Origin: Chrysomallon squamiferum
Taxonomy: Eukaryota; Mollusca; Gastropoda; Neomphalida; Peltospiridae
Assembly: GCA_012295275.1 (NCBI GenBank)
Contig: CM022679.1
Span: forward strand, 26,424,350-26,488,349
Length of the DNA: 64,000 bases
Reading direction: 5' to 3'
The position numbers were made by a program, and so were the translations under genes. Below the pieces are notes generated by a model. The model did no database searches. It worked only from the letters and a program-made list of their open reading frames with translations, and was not told the DNA's origin. Below, in pieces: positions 17,166-29,200 of the stretch. Position 1 is the stretch's first letter. The number at the start of each line of letters is the position of its first letter.

Positions 17166-18276
17166 TAATGCACTGAACAGCTTCATTCGTAATTAAGAGT
17201 TTTTGTATGCCATCGTATAGCGCTAATATTTCTTTCTCGTCCATATTTACACTTACTAGTCTCCGTCTGCTAATTACGTCACACGGTTTAGCTTTAGAAC
17301 TCATCCAATAAGAAAAACCCGGGCTGTTCACGTGACTGATATTTGCACGGGCTGCTAATATTCCTGTGATGTAAACATCCTCGAGCGTAATGGTTGTCGC
17401 TGTCGTCGTCGTCGCAGCAGCAGCAGCTAAAAGTGACTTTAAAGCAGTCGTGGTCATAACATAGGCCCCGCCGGTTACGTAGGGCGGGAAAGTGGGCAAG
17501 CGATACTCGCTGATCGGCACTGACCATTTGTCGCGGGAATCTCGAATAACTCTGGCGCCAGAAACGAAGGCACCTAATATTTCACGACGGTCAATAACTC
17601 CGTTTTGAAGCAGTGATAAAACAGCGGGAATATTGATAAAAACATCGTCATCACACTTCATGTAGAACCGGGCGCTGGGCACGTTTCGGGAAATCCATTT
17701 CATTCCCTCGATTAATTTACTGGATAAGTTCTTATAACTCTCCCGCACACTTATTTGTAATATATCTCGATGGAATGTATTTTCCCTTTTTATTATCTTC
17801 GTCCAGCCACTAGACCTCCCAATTAAGAATATTACGTGAACTTTTGAGCTGTTTCTGGCCTCTTCTGCCGCCCAAGTAGTTCTTATCGTCTGCCTCCGAC
17901 GCACGTGCTCTGGGTGTGAGCAGACGACAATGAGGAGAGTTAGCTGGCTCGGTAGCAATGGAACTTCTAATGTTTTTTGTTCCGAGTTATTCCGAAAACT
18001 ATCGATTTTTTCAAACGTTTGCCTCTTTGAGAAGGAAAGTACTTGTTGACGAAATCTGACATTTTTCGAAAATACAATATCCGGAATCGATTCAGTTTTA
18101 CTTGGCCTCGGCAATTCGTCCGATTCTCCAATTGCGTTCACGTTATCTAGTTTTGAGTAGTCGGAATATTCATGAAAATGAACAAGTACAAGCAGTACGA
18201 AAAAAAAGCAAAGTATTTTGACAATTCTGCAGAGTGCGAAAATGTGTCTTCTCGTTGCAGAACACAAATACATCAT
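17161..18276 (-). CDS. Beta-1,3-galactosyltransferase-like GT31 enzyme, single exon, 371 aa
   Basis: Complete uninterrupted frame. An N-terminal signal anchor (about residues 18-33, IVKILCFFFVLLVLVH) marks a type II Golgi protein. GT31 motifs follow in order: RRRQTIRTTW (126-135), FLIG (150-153), ESYKNLSSKLIEGMKW (179-194), the metal-binding KCDDDVFIN (207-215), a WSVPISEYRLPTFPPYVTGG segment (251-270) and EDVYITG (299-305). The family transfers galactose or N-acetylhexosamine from UDP-sugar in a beta-1,3 linkage; donor and acceptor cannot be read from this sequence. An odd Ala5/Thr-rich tract at about 284-295 lies just before EDVYITG and is encoded by a GCT/ACG trinucleotide run. Two adjacent Met codons start the frame; either may be used. 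The neighbouring sulfotransferase also acts on glycans, on the same strand. Confidence 0.9.
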   Translation of the reverse strand: MMYLCSATRRHIFALCRIVKILCFFFVLLVLVHFHEYSDYSKLDNVNAIGESDELPRPSKTESIPDIVFSKNVRFRQQVLSFSKRQTFEKIDSFRNNSEQKTLEVPLLPSQLTLLIVVCSHPEHVRRRQTIRTTWAAEEARNSSKVHVIFLIGRSSGWTKIIKRENTFHRDILQISVRESYKNLSSKLIEGMKWISRNVPSARFYMKCDDDVFINIPAVLSLLQNGVIDRREILGAFVSGARVIRDSRDKWSVPISEYRLPTFPPYVTGGAYVMTTTALKSLLAAAAATTTTATTITLEDVYITGILAARANISHVNSPGFSYWMSSKAKPCDVISRRRLVSVNMDEKEILALYDGIQKLLITNEAVQCIK

Positions 18277-18561
18277 TTAGAATTTCTAAAAATATCCCTT
18301 TTTTCTTTTTCACGTTTTTTTTTTTTTCCTTTATTCTTCTTAACTCTCAGCAGGTGTCTGCTTTTGGAACAAATAATTTTAAAAAATTTTTATATATATT
18401 TTACATGTATAATAACTGGATTCACAAACACATATTAAGAGTTCCTTGTTGCAAATTCTTTTTCTTTTTTTCAAAACAGATAAATATTAAAATACATCAT
18501 ATTTTTATAAAATATATTTTTTAAAATAAAAGAATCACTGCCAAAACAGATTCTAGGATTA

Positions 18562-18593
<32 letters not shown>

Positions 18594-20922
18594 ATTAAAC
18601 ATTTTCTTTCCGTGAATTCTTAGAAACGCCAAACATACAGCGTTATATTAAGATAATGGTTCCAGGAATGTGTTTTGAATAGATTCTTGGAATATTAACA
18701 AACTTTCAAAAGATAAATTCCATTTCTTTTATGTTCTCCATTTTTTTACGGAACACCACGAACAAAAAATAACAGCTCTTATTATATGTATATTTTCTTC
18801 CAGATGTAACGTCAGAGAAATGAACAGCATGAAATGGGTCTGTTTGTAAATGTTTTTTTTCCGAAAACGTCTTAGCCCCAAAACTGTAGGAACTGTTTCT
18901 TTGACGTTTTTTAAAATAAAATTAACCGTTGTAAAACAGTCTGAAAACAACTGCTGATCTGAACTGATAAATTTTCCGAAGTAGCAAAAGAAAATTGGAG
19001 GTCAAAATGTTTTTGAGATAGAATACCAATTCCGAAAGAAGTATATAAAATTTAAAAAAAAAAAAAAAAAATTCGCAGTCGTCTAATAAAAACACTGCAG
19101 ATCTATAGAAACATTTTCACTAACATTCAGCAGAGAAATAGTACAGGATGCAAGGCCTGTACCTTAAAGTACTGTATCTAAACCATATCGACTTTATAAA
19201 ATTGAAATAAAGTTATTCACTGAAGATTTCTCCATTATCGAATGGATCATTTAGTTCTGAAAAATGTTTCAGTTGATAACGAGTCTGACAAACAAGCAAA
19301 ATGCGCCGAAAACGAATTTTCAAAACTATAACATTCACAGAAATTTGTTGCGAACAAATTCTTCTTTTTTGTTTTCGCTCTGGGGAAATGGTTATTCACT
19401 TCAGATCTACATCTCAGAAATGAATCAATTATAGAAACAAGAAAAAAAAGAAAGAAATCCAGTTACTGTTCCTCGATTTTCGAATGGCACGTAAATATAT
19501 TTATTTCTGAAAAAAAAAAAAAGTTCCATCGGGTAAACATAATCTCTGAAAACACTGTAGATATTTGTATACAACGAAAACAACATCTTACATCGTAGCT
19601 TGCAGAGAAGAACCAAGTTTGTTTGTTGTTGTTTTTTCTAAAAATCTCGAAACAGTTTTACCTCTGAAGCACAATGGAAGAACGATTCTAAAACTGAGCA
19701 CTACTCAGAAACCTGTAGCGGTGATATCCAAATCAAATTCTCGATTTTCCGAAAAGGGCAAAACATGTTTCCCGTTTGCAAGTACGATCGTTGCTTCAGT
19801 GAGCGGCAATTAGTTTCTGACGAATGGGTTTGGATCGTCTGCGATCGATACACCGCGTTTGTAATAAGCCATGTATAACCAAGATATTCTGTTAATTATA
19901 TCCCATCCTCATCCGTCCCGGGTCACGGGGGACAAAAGGTCTTAAATGTCTCTTAATCAATCCCGGAATAAAAAAAATAAAAAAAAGAAAGAAGGTCTAA
20001 TGCTTCTGCAATTGGTAGTAGCGATAAAAAATGATATCATTAATTCTTTATCCATTGACAAATTGCGTGTTAAAATAACTTGTTGGTTGAGTGGAAAGAT
20101 AAAACGATCTTAATCCGGGAATTTTGTATAAACGGTAAAAGATGGTCGATCATTTTGGTGGTTTCTGCCATTCATTGCCGTTGTCTACGACTTCTTTGAA
20201 CAAGATAAAGAAGAAACAAAAGAAAAAGGAAAAAAAGAATAAATGAAAGAAAGATGAACAGACACGAAGAAAGCAGAAAAAGAACAAAGAACAAAGAAGC
20301 AAAAAGGAAGGAAAAGAAAAAAGAATTGAAGAAAAACAAATCCCAAAACGAAATAAAGAAAAAGAAAAAACCGTAAGTTAAAACAATGTAGCTTTCGCTA
20401 GCCTGGAGAATAATGTATACTAAGGAAGAGTATTTCTAGAGAAGTTTACCTTATGAAGAAAAAGAAGACGATTAACAATAACTACAACAATAATAAACTC
20501 TCGCTCTCTTTCTCTCTCTTCCTCCCCATCACGTGTCTATCTCTCTAGCTATCTATATAATACTGTTTGTAGTCCATTAAACGTGTATTCATATGTATGT
20601 CGTTCAGAATATTGTAAGCGCCACAATAAATTATGAATATGTGCCTAACGCGTATTTTTTCTCAGCCACTAAGCATTTGTTTCAAACAAAGCCAAGAATA
20701 AAATATATTGCAGCGTGTCACTGTATTTGCCTTCAGACCAGAGATAATTTAATTAAAACCACAACAACTTTTACACAGAACACTTCATACATTTAGGCTG
20801 TAAATATTTAATATGGTTTCATTTTAACATGATTGCAGTTTTCCCAAGGGGATTATGGAAAGCTGCAAACTCTGGAATAAATCAGGCGGTCATGACGATA
20901 TTTCGTGTTTTTATGGCAGACA

Positions 20923-20924
<2 letters not shown>
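18277..20924. other. AT-rich intergenic DNA
   Basis: Long A and T runs (for example 18561-18589 and 19050-19069) and many short words such as TTCTGAAAA and AGAAAC that recur loosely. An A-tailed stretch near 19900-19990 (GGGTCACGGGGGACAAAAGG, then A-rich) could be an old SINE. No gene supported. Confidence 0.6.
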
Positions 20925-20996
<72 letters not shown>

Positions 20997-21047
20997 TAAC
21001 AATAACAATAACAACAACAACAATAATAATAATAATGATATTTAAAA
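20925..21047. repeat. (AAT)n and (AAC)n microsatellite
   Basis: About 22 AAT units followed by AAC and mixed units. Confidence 0.95.
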
Positions 21048-22500
21048 AAAAATAATTAAAAATAATCATTTTTTTTTCAGATGATCAAATAAAATACATC
21101 CATATCTTTGATTTTCAAAATATTTTTTATTTTCAAAGACAACATTCTGTTACAATTTCTTTCAGTAACAACAATAAATAAATAAACAGATAAAAAAATA
21201 AAAAAATAATAATAATGAAATGAATAACATTAAAATACAATGAAATAAAAGCATAAAAACATCATAGCTAAATCAAATCAAATCAAATAACATAAACTAT
21301 GATAAAAATCAACGTACACTTAATATTAATCTCAGGAATAAAAACAAATTTGTAAACAACTATTACAAATTCAATGATTTTATTTGTTATTAATTATTTT
21401 AAATTCATTTGAAAAATAATACACAGAATAGAAAGCTTAAATATTAAAATAATTTATATTTATTTTGCCTGTGTTTATATCCACTAACAAAAATTATAAA
21501 AATTATGAAAGAAATAATGATATAGAGAAAGAAAATCCAGTATTAACAAAAATCAACATTATATAAAATTATGTACAAAATATTTATTTATATTTAATTG
21601 TCATCAGTTAATTATGCATGCACAAGTTTAAAAAAATATATATTAGCATATATTATTTATGGCATAGCAAAAATATTTACATTCATAGAATTTTGCACAC
21701 TGCATATTAATACAGATTATTAAATGTTAAGTGAAAATATGCATGTTATATCACATTAATTTTTCAAGACCAGCTTGTTTTCTTATGAAGATATATTTTT
21801 ATATATATATATATATGTGTATATATATATATGTATATATAATTAGATATAAATATATTAAATGTAAATTCCTTTTTCATTTAACAATTATATATAACTA
21901 ATCTTTATTTTAAAAGGATTTTGGCTATAAATGTTTAATCATGAAACTTTGATTTAAAAAGCAATATATAATAGTAATTGAAAAATCATTTGCTTAAATA
22001 GCAAATATAAATTTCATATATAATAATACTTGATTAAAAAAATACTTAATCTAATGCAGCTAGTACTGTTTCGGCATTTTGATACAAGAAATAAAAAGGT
22101 ATTAGCATTAGAAATTCAGAAATTTTTCGTAATTATCACTATATAAAAAAAAAAGAATGAAAAACAATTAATGAAGAATAACATGCTCAGGCTTTGTAGA
22201 AAATTTTCACATATTCAAAAATAAGCATTAGTGATATATATATATATATATATTTATAAATCTTTGGAACTCACTATCTGCATCCATACTCTCATAGAAA
22301 GATGAAAATGTTTTTTCATTATGCTGTTTATTATTTTTAAATTATTGATATGTTTTGTTTGTTCATTGATGATTAGTAAGTGGTACAATGTTGAAAATAA
22401 TACTGGTATAAAAATAGTAAGAATGAAAAAGTAAAAAATGTACCACCCACTTTTCATGTACTAGCAACAACAATTTGTGCTGCCAAAATATAAAACAAGT
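21048..22500 (-). other. Very AT-rich DNA, possible distal 3' UTR of the cadherin
   Basis: No reading frame of interest. Many TTTATT/AATAAA-like words on both strands, so the cadherin poly(A) site cannot be fixed; one candidate on the minus strand is at 22327-22332. Confidence 0.4.
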
Positions 22501-22534
22501 AGTGTGTGTGTGTCTGTCTGTGTGTGTGTTTTTG

Positions 22535-22613
<79 letters not shown>

Positions 22614-22614
22614 A
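22501..22614. repeat. (TG)n microsatellite
   Basis: TG array with several TTTG interruptions, about 540 bp beyond the cadherin stop codon. The His/Thr and Val/Cys frames are artefacts. Confidence 0.95.
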
Positions 22615-22784
22615 TGCAAACCCACACAAACATGCACAAAAAAAAGAATGCTAATAAAGGTTTCATTGTGTTGTGATATTGATACAAAGTTCAGGTTTTG
22701 GTTTTTGAGAAAACACCTTGATTCTTCATTCAGAATCTTATCTAATATAACTCAAAACTTTGTTTTGTTTTTACCTAATTAGTT

Positions 22785-23135
22785 CTGATGTGGAATGGTG
22801 CTTATATTAATTACATAAATAGTTTTTATGTGCAATTTTGCTTAAATAAATTATTACACAATTATTTTTATGTTTTATGTTGCATTAATTGTTACATAAT
22901 TAGTTTTTGTGTTTATGTTGTTTAATTATTACATAATTACTTTTTATATTGGATGTTGCTCAATTGTTACATAATTAAATTTTATGTTTGAAGTTGCTTG
23001 TAAGATAATTAGGTTTTACATTGTGTATTGTGGAGTCATTATGTAATTAGTTTTTATGTTGGCTGTTGCTTTGTTGTTACATAATTCGTTTTCATGTTGT
23101 CATTACATAATTATTTCTATGCTGGATGTTGCTAA
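22785..23135 (-). repeat. Degenerate tandem repeat of about 37-45 bp next to the cadherin stop
   Basis: Plus-strand words like TTGTTACATAATTAGTTTTT followed by ATGTTGGATGTTGC recur about nine times with a period of 37-45 bp and many changes. If transcribed it forms the first 370 nt of the cadherin 3' UTR. Confidence 0.75.
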
Positions 23136-23155
23136 GTAACTATTTCTAATCTAAT

Positions 23156-23438
23156 TCATATGTCAGAACATTCATAGTTTGAAAAACTCTCAGCAAGATA
23201 TGATTCTGAAGGATGTCCTCTTGTGGACATTGTATTCATCTTGTCATGATGTTGTAGAGCCATGTTGAGGAAGGTGTCAGCATCGTGGTTTGCATCCACA
23301 GCATTGTCGTCATTGCTCAGCGTCATGGTTACTTCTTGTTCATCAACAGTGTTGCCTGGTTCACCAACCTGGTTTGCATCAAGTGAATTCTTTGATGTAA
23401 TGCTGCAAGGTGGAAAAATGTATGTTTAACAAATTTAC

Positions 23439-23482
<44 letters not shown>

Positions 23483-23751
23483 ATATACATATATTATATA
23501 TATATATATATATATATGTGTGTCTGTGAGTTTCTTTGTGAGTGTGTATATATATATATATATATAAATACACACACACACACACACACACACAATTGTA
23601 TACACATATTATACATATACATATATATATATATATATAGATAGATATACACCTACAACACAATCACACACATTACTCAGAACCTTACACACATTCAGAA
23701 ACACACACAGAATCATACACAAAAATAAAACAAAAATCACCTATAGGCACA

Positions 23752-23787
<36 letters not shown>

Positions 23788-24308
23788 ATAAGAAACTGGT
23801 AAGGACTTACCTTACACTATCTTCAAAATCGTTTTCTCCAACCTCCTTGTTGAACAGTGGATTCTCACTAAAATATTATACATAGCATAGACAGGTGTAC
23901 AGACTGAACATTCAACAGAAAAATTAATAAAATAACTCAAAAACAGGTATGTATATATGTATATGGAGTTGGTACATTATATACTGTAAATATTGATACA
24001 ACTAACTGGATGTATAAAAAATTGTATAAGAAATTGTGGATACATGCTTTGACTTTTATGCTTCTTTCTTAAAAGCAGATTGAAAATTTACAGTCACCAG
24101 AAATCAAGCAATAAATGTGACAAAATGTAACATTACTATGTGTATTTATGAAAAATTATGAAGGATTAAAGTTATTTATAATGTTGTCTAAGCATACACC
24201 TATAATGTATGAATACCTACCTGAATCCACTCTCAAACACTCCATTAGCAACTGGCTTTTTAGGATCCATAGCTGAAAAATGAATGTGTGTTGAGTTATT
24301 TAGAAACT

Positions 24309-24355
<47 letters not shown>

Positions 24356-24361
24356 CGTGCG

Positions 24362-24395
<34 letters not shown>

Positions 24396-24665
24396 CTTGA
24401 ACATGTGTCCCAGGATGCACACATACATATAATTGGTATGTAAAATCGATCATTCACTTTAAATGAAAATTAATTTATTTAATTAGACCATAAATATCTT
24501 AATTCAAAAAAAAAAAAAATAATAATAATAATAATAAATTCTAAAAGATAATAATGCAAAACAGACCTCTCTAGATATTTTTTGGAACTAATATTTCAAA
24601 ATCTTACAAATTTAATGAGAGATCATTATGATAATGTTATTCATAGTTACAATGATTATAATAAA

Positions 24666-24711
<46 letters not shown>

Positions 24712-24770
24712 TGATGAAAAAAAACATACCATAAACTTCAGTAGTAGCTGCCTTCAGTTTTCTTTTAAAT
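23156..24770 (-). CDS. Cadherin cytoplasmic tail, four small exons
   Basis: Exons 24730-24770 (41 nt, [14 protein letters not shown]), 24221-24272 (52 nt, [16 protein letters not shown]), 23811-23867 (57 nt, [17 protein letters not shown]) and 23156-23402 (81 codons plus stop). No beta-catenin or p120 binding region is recognised. The C-terminus ...YECSDI has no clear PDZ class I motif, though the final Ile could suit some PDZ domains. The tail is acidic at its end ([14 protein letters not shown]). Confidence 0.88.
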
Positions 24771-26203
24771 CTGAAAATGATAAAAAGAAAACAGTAAATT
24801 TTATTTTTGAGAGTTCCTACCCAAATGCTCTAAGTTATAGTGTACAGATTTTATCATGTTATCCATTGCCTTAGAGGAACACAACAAACATTATTGTATT
24901 TTATCAGATATTTTTAAACATGCATTACATGTTTCTATATGATCTCTGTAGAACTGAGTCTCTTGCACTTTGCTTTAACACCTTCCACCTTCAGTGCAGG
25001 GCATTTTTTTCATTTTCGAAAGTGAAACAAGTTTCTGCTCATACTCACTATGATATTCTGAATGCCAGGGAAGCCCTTAGTAGATCAATAATTGCCTACA
25101 TCAGCACTGGAAGTCACTAATGTGCGGCAATTTTAAAAGTATGACGGAGAACACCGTCATTCAACACCCTATAGTATACGTACTGCATTGCAGAGATCTC
25201 TGTCATTCAGCACTGAAGGTGTTAATAAGTCCTCCAGCTTATTATATTCTCTATTATTTTAAACATGCAAGTTTGTTAGAATGATCTTAATTATGAAGCT
25301 TCTTACAGACAGCATATACATATACAAATTGTGTACCTCTTGCCTTTGTGATTTTAGAGGTGCCTCATGTATGCTGTTATCGCAATTCCATATTTCCCTG
25401 GAGTAAAGCTACTATGTCAAAGTAACTCAATAGTGGTTTCATGGGCAGTGTGTTTATTTCAAAACTTCAACCAATTTTGTTAGAAAATATTTTACAAATT
25501 ACAGTTTTAATGGTCACTTGTTTATATAAATCTTACAAAGTTTAAAATGGATTTTAGAAATAAATCATACTTTCTCATACTGTTGAAGAAGAAGAAGGCT
25601 CCAAGGCAGACTACAAGAATGAGAAATCCGATCACTCCACCAAGAATGTACTGAAGTCTCTCATTGTTATTTACTGGTGAGGCTTCCTGAGCATCCTCCT
25701 ACAAAAATAAATAAACAAATAAAAATGAGTGTGAAAGAGAAACACTTTGAGATAACAGAAACAAAAGGGGTGATGTTTGAGAGAGAGACAGAGAGAGAGA
25801 GTCCTACTTATAATATTTCTTCTAAAAATGATTCTCAATAAATATTAATTTGTTAATCTTCATCCTAAATATCTAAATATAAGAAATTTCAATCAATTTA
25901 ATTTCAGTCAGTCAATTAGAACTTTGAGAATGTACAGTTATCTCTTAGATAATTAAATTCTTGTCTACATATGGAGTATAAATGAAAAAAGTAATATATT
26001 TACCTTCACTTGATAAAGATTAAATTTTCTTATCAAATCCCTTGTCAAAGATGGGTGAAAGTCTATTTGTCTGAAAAATGTATCAGTAATGGATAATACT
26101 TTAAAACTTTTAGTAATTTAATCCTTACCTACTGAAGTGTATCTAAGGCAATAACTTTTTAAATGAGTAAATAAGGGACAAAGTTATTCAGACTTAACCA
26201 TCT

Positions 26204-26261
<58 letters not shown>

Positions 26262-29200
26262 TTCTTCATAAGACATGATATCACAAGCACATACAAAAAT
26301 GAAAAACAACAAATGATCTTATTTTTATCCTTCATTATTAGCAAAGGATGGATACTAACTGCAAATAATATAACAATTTGAAAGTATACAAACTTTACTT
26401 GCAGCTGATGTTTACACAATAACAATTTAAAACATAACAATTTGTAGTATGTTATCCACTGACTGCAAGTAGGAAAAATAAATAACAGCTTTAGTTTATA
26501 TGAAGCAGACTTACTCTCGGATGACTGATGCATCAAATATGTGTTCTGTCTTAGGATCTACAGCATGCACAAACAGGTTTGATCTGCAGAGAATAAAATT
26601 ATAAAACAGATGAACAGTATGGATGGATAAATGTTTATGTATGCATGGATGGATGGATGAAATATGTTATCATTGGTTTATTTACAATTAGCAAATGATT
26701 AGTACTCTTTTCAGCGATAAACAAAATAACTGATAAAATCAAGTGCAACCATTTTTCATGTCCTTAAGAATCATTTAATATATTGTCTAATTATATTAAG
26801 CTTGATAATTTAACACATACACTTCTATCTGTCTAGCATTCTGTTGGTCTCTCTGTTGATCTATCTACCAGTCTCTATATATCAACCTGACTGTCTCTCT
26901 ATCTACTTGTCTATTTATTCTATCTACCTACCTACCTACCTACCTACCTACCTAACTATCTATATATCTAGCTATCTATCTAGCAATCTAGCTATCTATC
27001 TATCTATTTATCTACCAAAATATATATTTACAAAATGTACTTTAAACTTAACATAAAAATATCTGTTATAAACATACTGAAATTTCTTCACATTTCCATC
27101 TTTATCTTTGCTCGATGAAACTTCATCATTAACAATGAAATTCCAGCCTGTCGCTTTTTGCAGTGTCCTGAAACAACAAAATACTAATGTATGTCAAAAA
27201 GATAATCTGTGTATTTCTTTTTATTATAAAAAAAATTTTGTTTTAGATTTTTTTTTTAAAGTACTGAATAATTAAGGCCACTGACAAGGATTGATCTTCC
27301 AATCTGTCAAACCTCAGAAAAACATTTGATTAGCTAAGGTGCATCATCATTCTTCAAAGTCTATAATTATTAAATACCTATACATATAACTTCAGATAAC
27401 CTTATTAAATATACATAACAGTGAATTCATGTGTTATAAACTGAATTTGAATGAGACCAATTTCAAATCATGTGCTGTTCACTAATAGATTTCTACATTA
27501 TACTTTTTAACAGGATGCTTTACTTCTGGAAAGAATTTTGAAAGAAACTTCATAATTTCACTACTTCATTATTATAATTATAAAAATATTATTTTAAATA
27601 ACTCTCATCTTATCATTAGTACTTTTATATCTGTTCTCATTATTTTTTCTGAACTGAAAAATTATTTTATTATTTTTTTTTAAAAAAGTATTGGTTGTAA
27701 TATGGAAATGATAAATTAGGTTATTTTTATTTAACAAACAAAGTTGCTGCAGATATAAGGAATATTTTTAATATTCAAGCTTTTTGATAAGGTAAACTGG
27801 ACATTTTTTGTTATTTTCCATTATATAGTTATTCTGCTTGGGGTTGTAACATGTATGCTGTATACTAACTGTGTTATATTATTTTTCAGCTTGTTTAGAT
27901 CATCTGGAGCTTGGTTGAATGTCAGTTTTAGAACCTGGTAATCAGCAATGATATATACCTGAAATGTATATGTTAATTGATTACAATATTTATACAAGTA
28001 ACAACAACAACAACAATAACAATAATATTGTGGATACTAATCATAATAATATAAAGGATTATTATATTAATGATAATTATAACAATATTAATTGTAATGA
28101 CAATAATACCAATGATAATGATGAAGTGACAATGATAGTAATAATCAAAAATGCAGCATGAATAATTACAATCTTTTCACCAATTTATTATATATGTTTA
28201 CAGCCAACCATATTTGGTTTTGTGAATAATAAAGTTCTATCATGATTATGAATAAGAATGGTAGAAAATTTCTCTGTTTAAAATACCTTCACTTGAGTTG
28301 AATCATTGCCAGCACTGTCAGCTACATACACAACACTGTGCAGAAAGCCAACCATGTCTTCACCGAATTTCATGTTGGTTTTCAGAGTGCCATTTGCAGT
28401 TAGCAGAATCGGTTCCTTGTACTTGGCAACATCAAATGTTTTCTTTAACTGTGGGTCAGGCATCATTTGTTGAGGCATAGTGAATCTGTGTACTCTGTTC
28501 TTTCCAATATCCTTATCTAGTACAAATTTCTGAAATTTTATGTTATTTGATTTTGTTTAAAGATAATTTGACCAATCTCTCTTCTTAGTTTTAATTTACA
28601 GAAATTAACAAAAATCACTATATAATTATTTATTTTGGCCCACAAACTATCTTCAGTACATTATAATTATCAAAAGTATTTTTTTAAATTGTATATTAGA
28701 ATCAGATTCAGTGGAAAGCTGTCTGAAACTCACAATAATTATTTTTAATTAAAATATTAACTTTGGCTCTATTAACATATCATCCATTAGTTTCTATACA
28801 CTCTACCTGAAGTTCAAAGATAATTTTTCCAACTTCGACCTTCTGTCTGATTCCAGCTGATATCTTGGATTTAGTAAATCGTGGTGGATTGTCATTGACA
28901 TCTTCAACTATAATCGTTACTGTAATTTGATCTGGTTTGAAGTTCTTAAAAATTTTACTATCACATGCTTCTTCCTTTGGGATAGCTGAACAATCTTTAA
29001 CAGTCAAATTGAAATCGAAACGATTGATGATTTCTCTGTCTAGTGGATTAATGATAAAGATCTGAGCTGTGGTATTGTCAGGTGAATGTATCCGAAGACT
29101 ACTGGTCCAGTTAGAACCTTAAAAAAAAATATATATATATATATAAAAAGAAGAGAAATTCTTGTTACTAGGATGTCAACAGTGTCAGGAGGGAGCCAAG

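Noticed and set aside
24920-25120. 66-codon plus-strand frame
   Set aside because: It overlaps the TTAA MITE in a cadherin intron and shows no domain.
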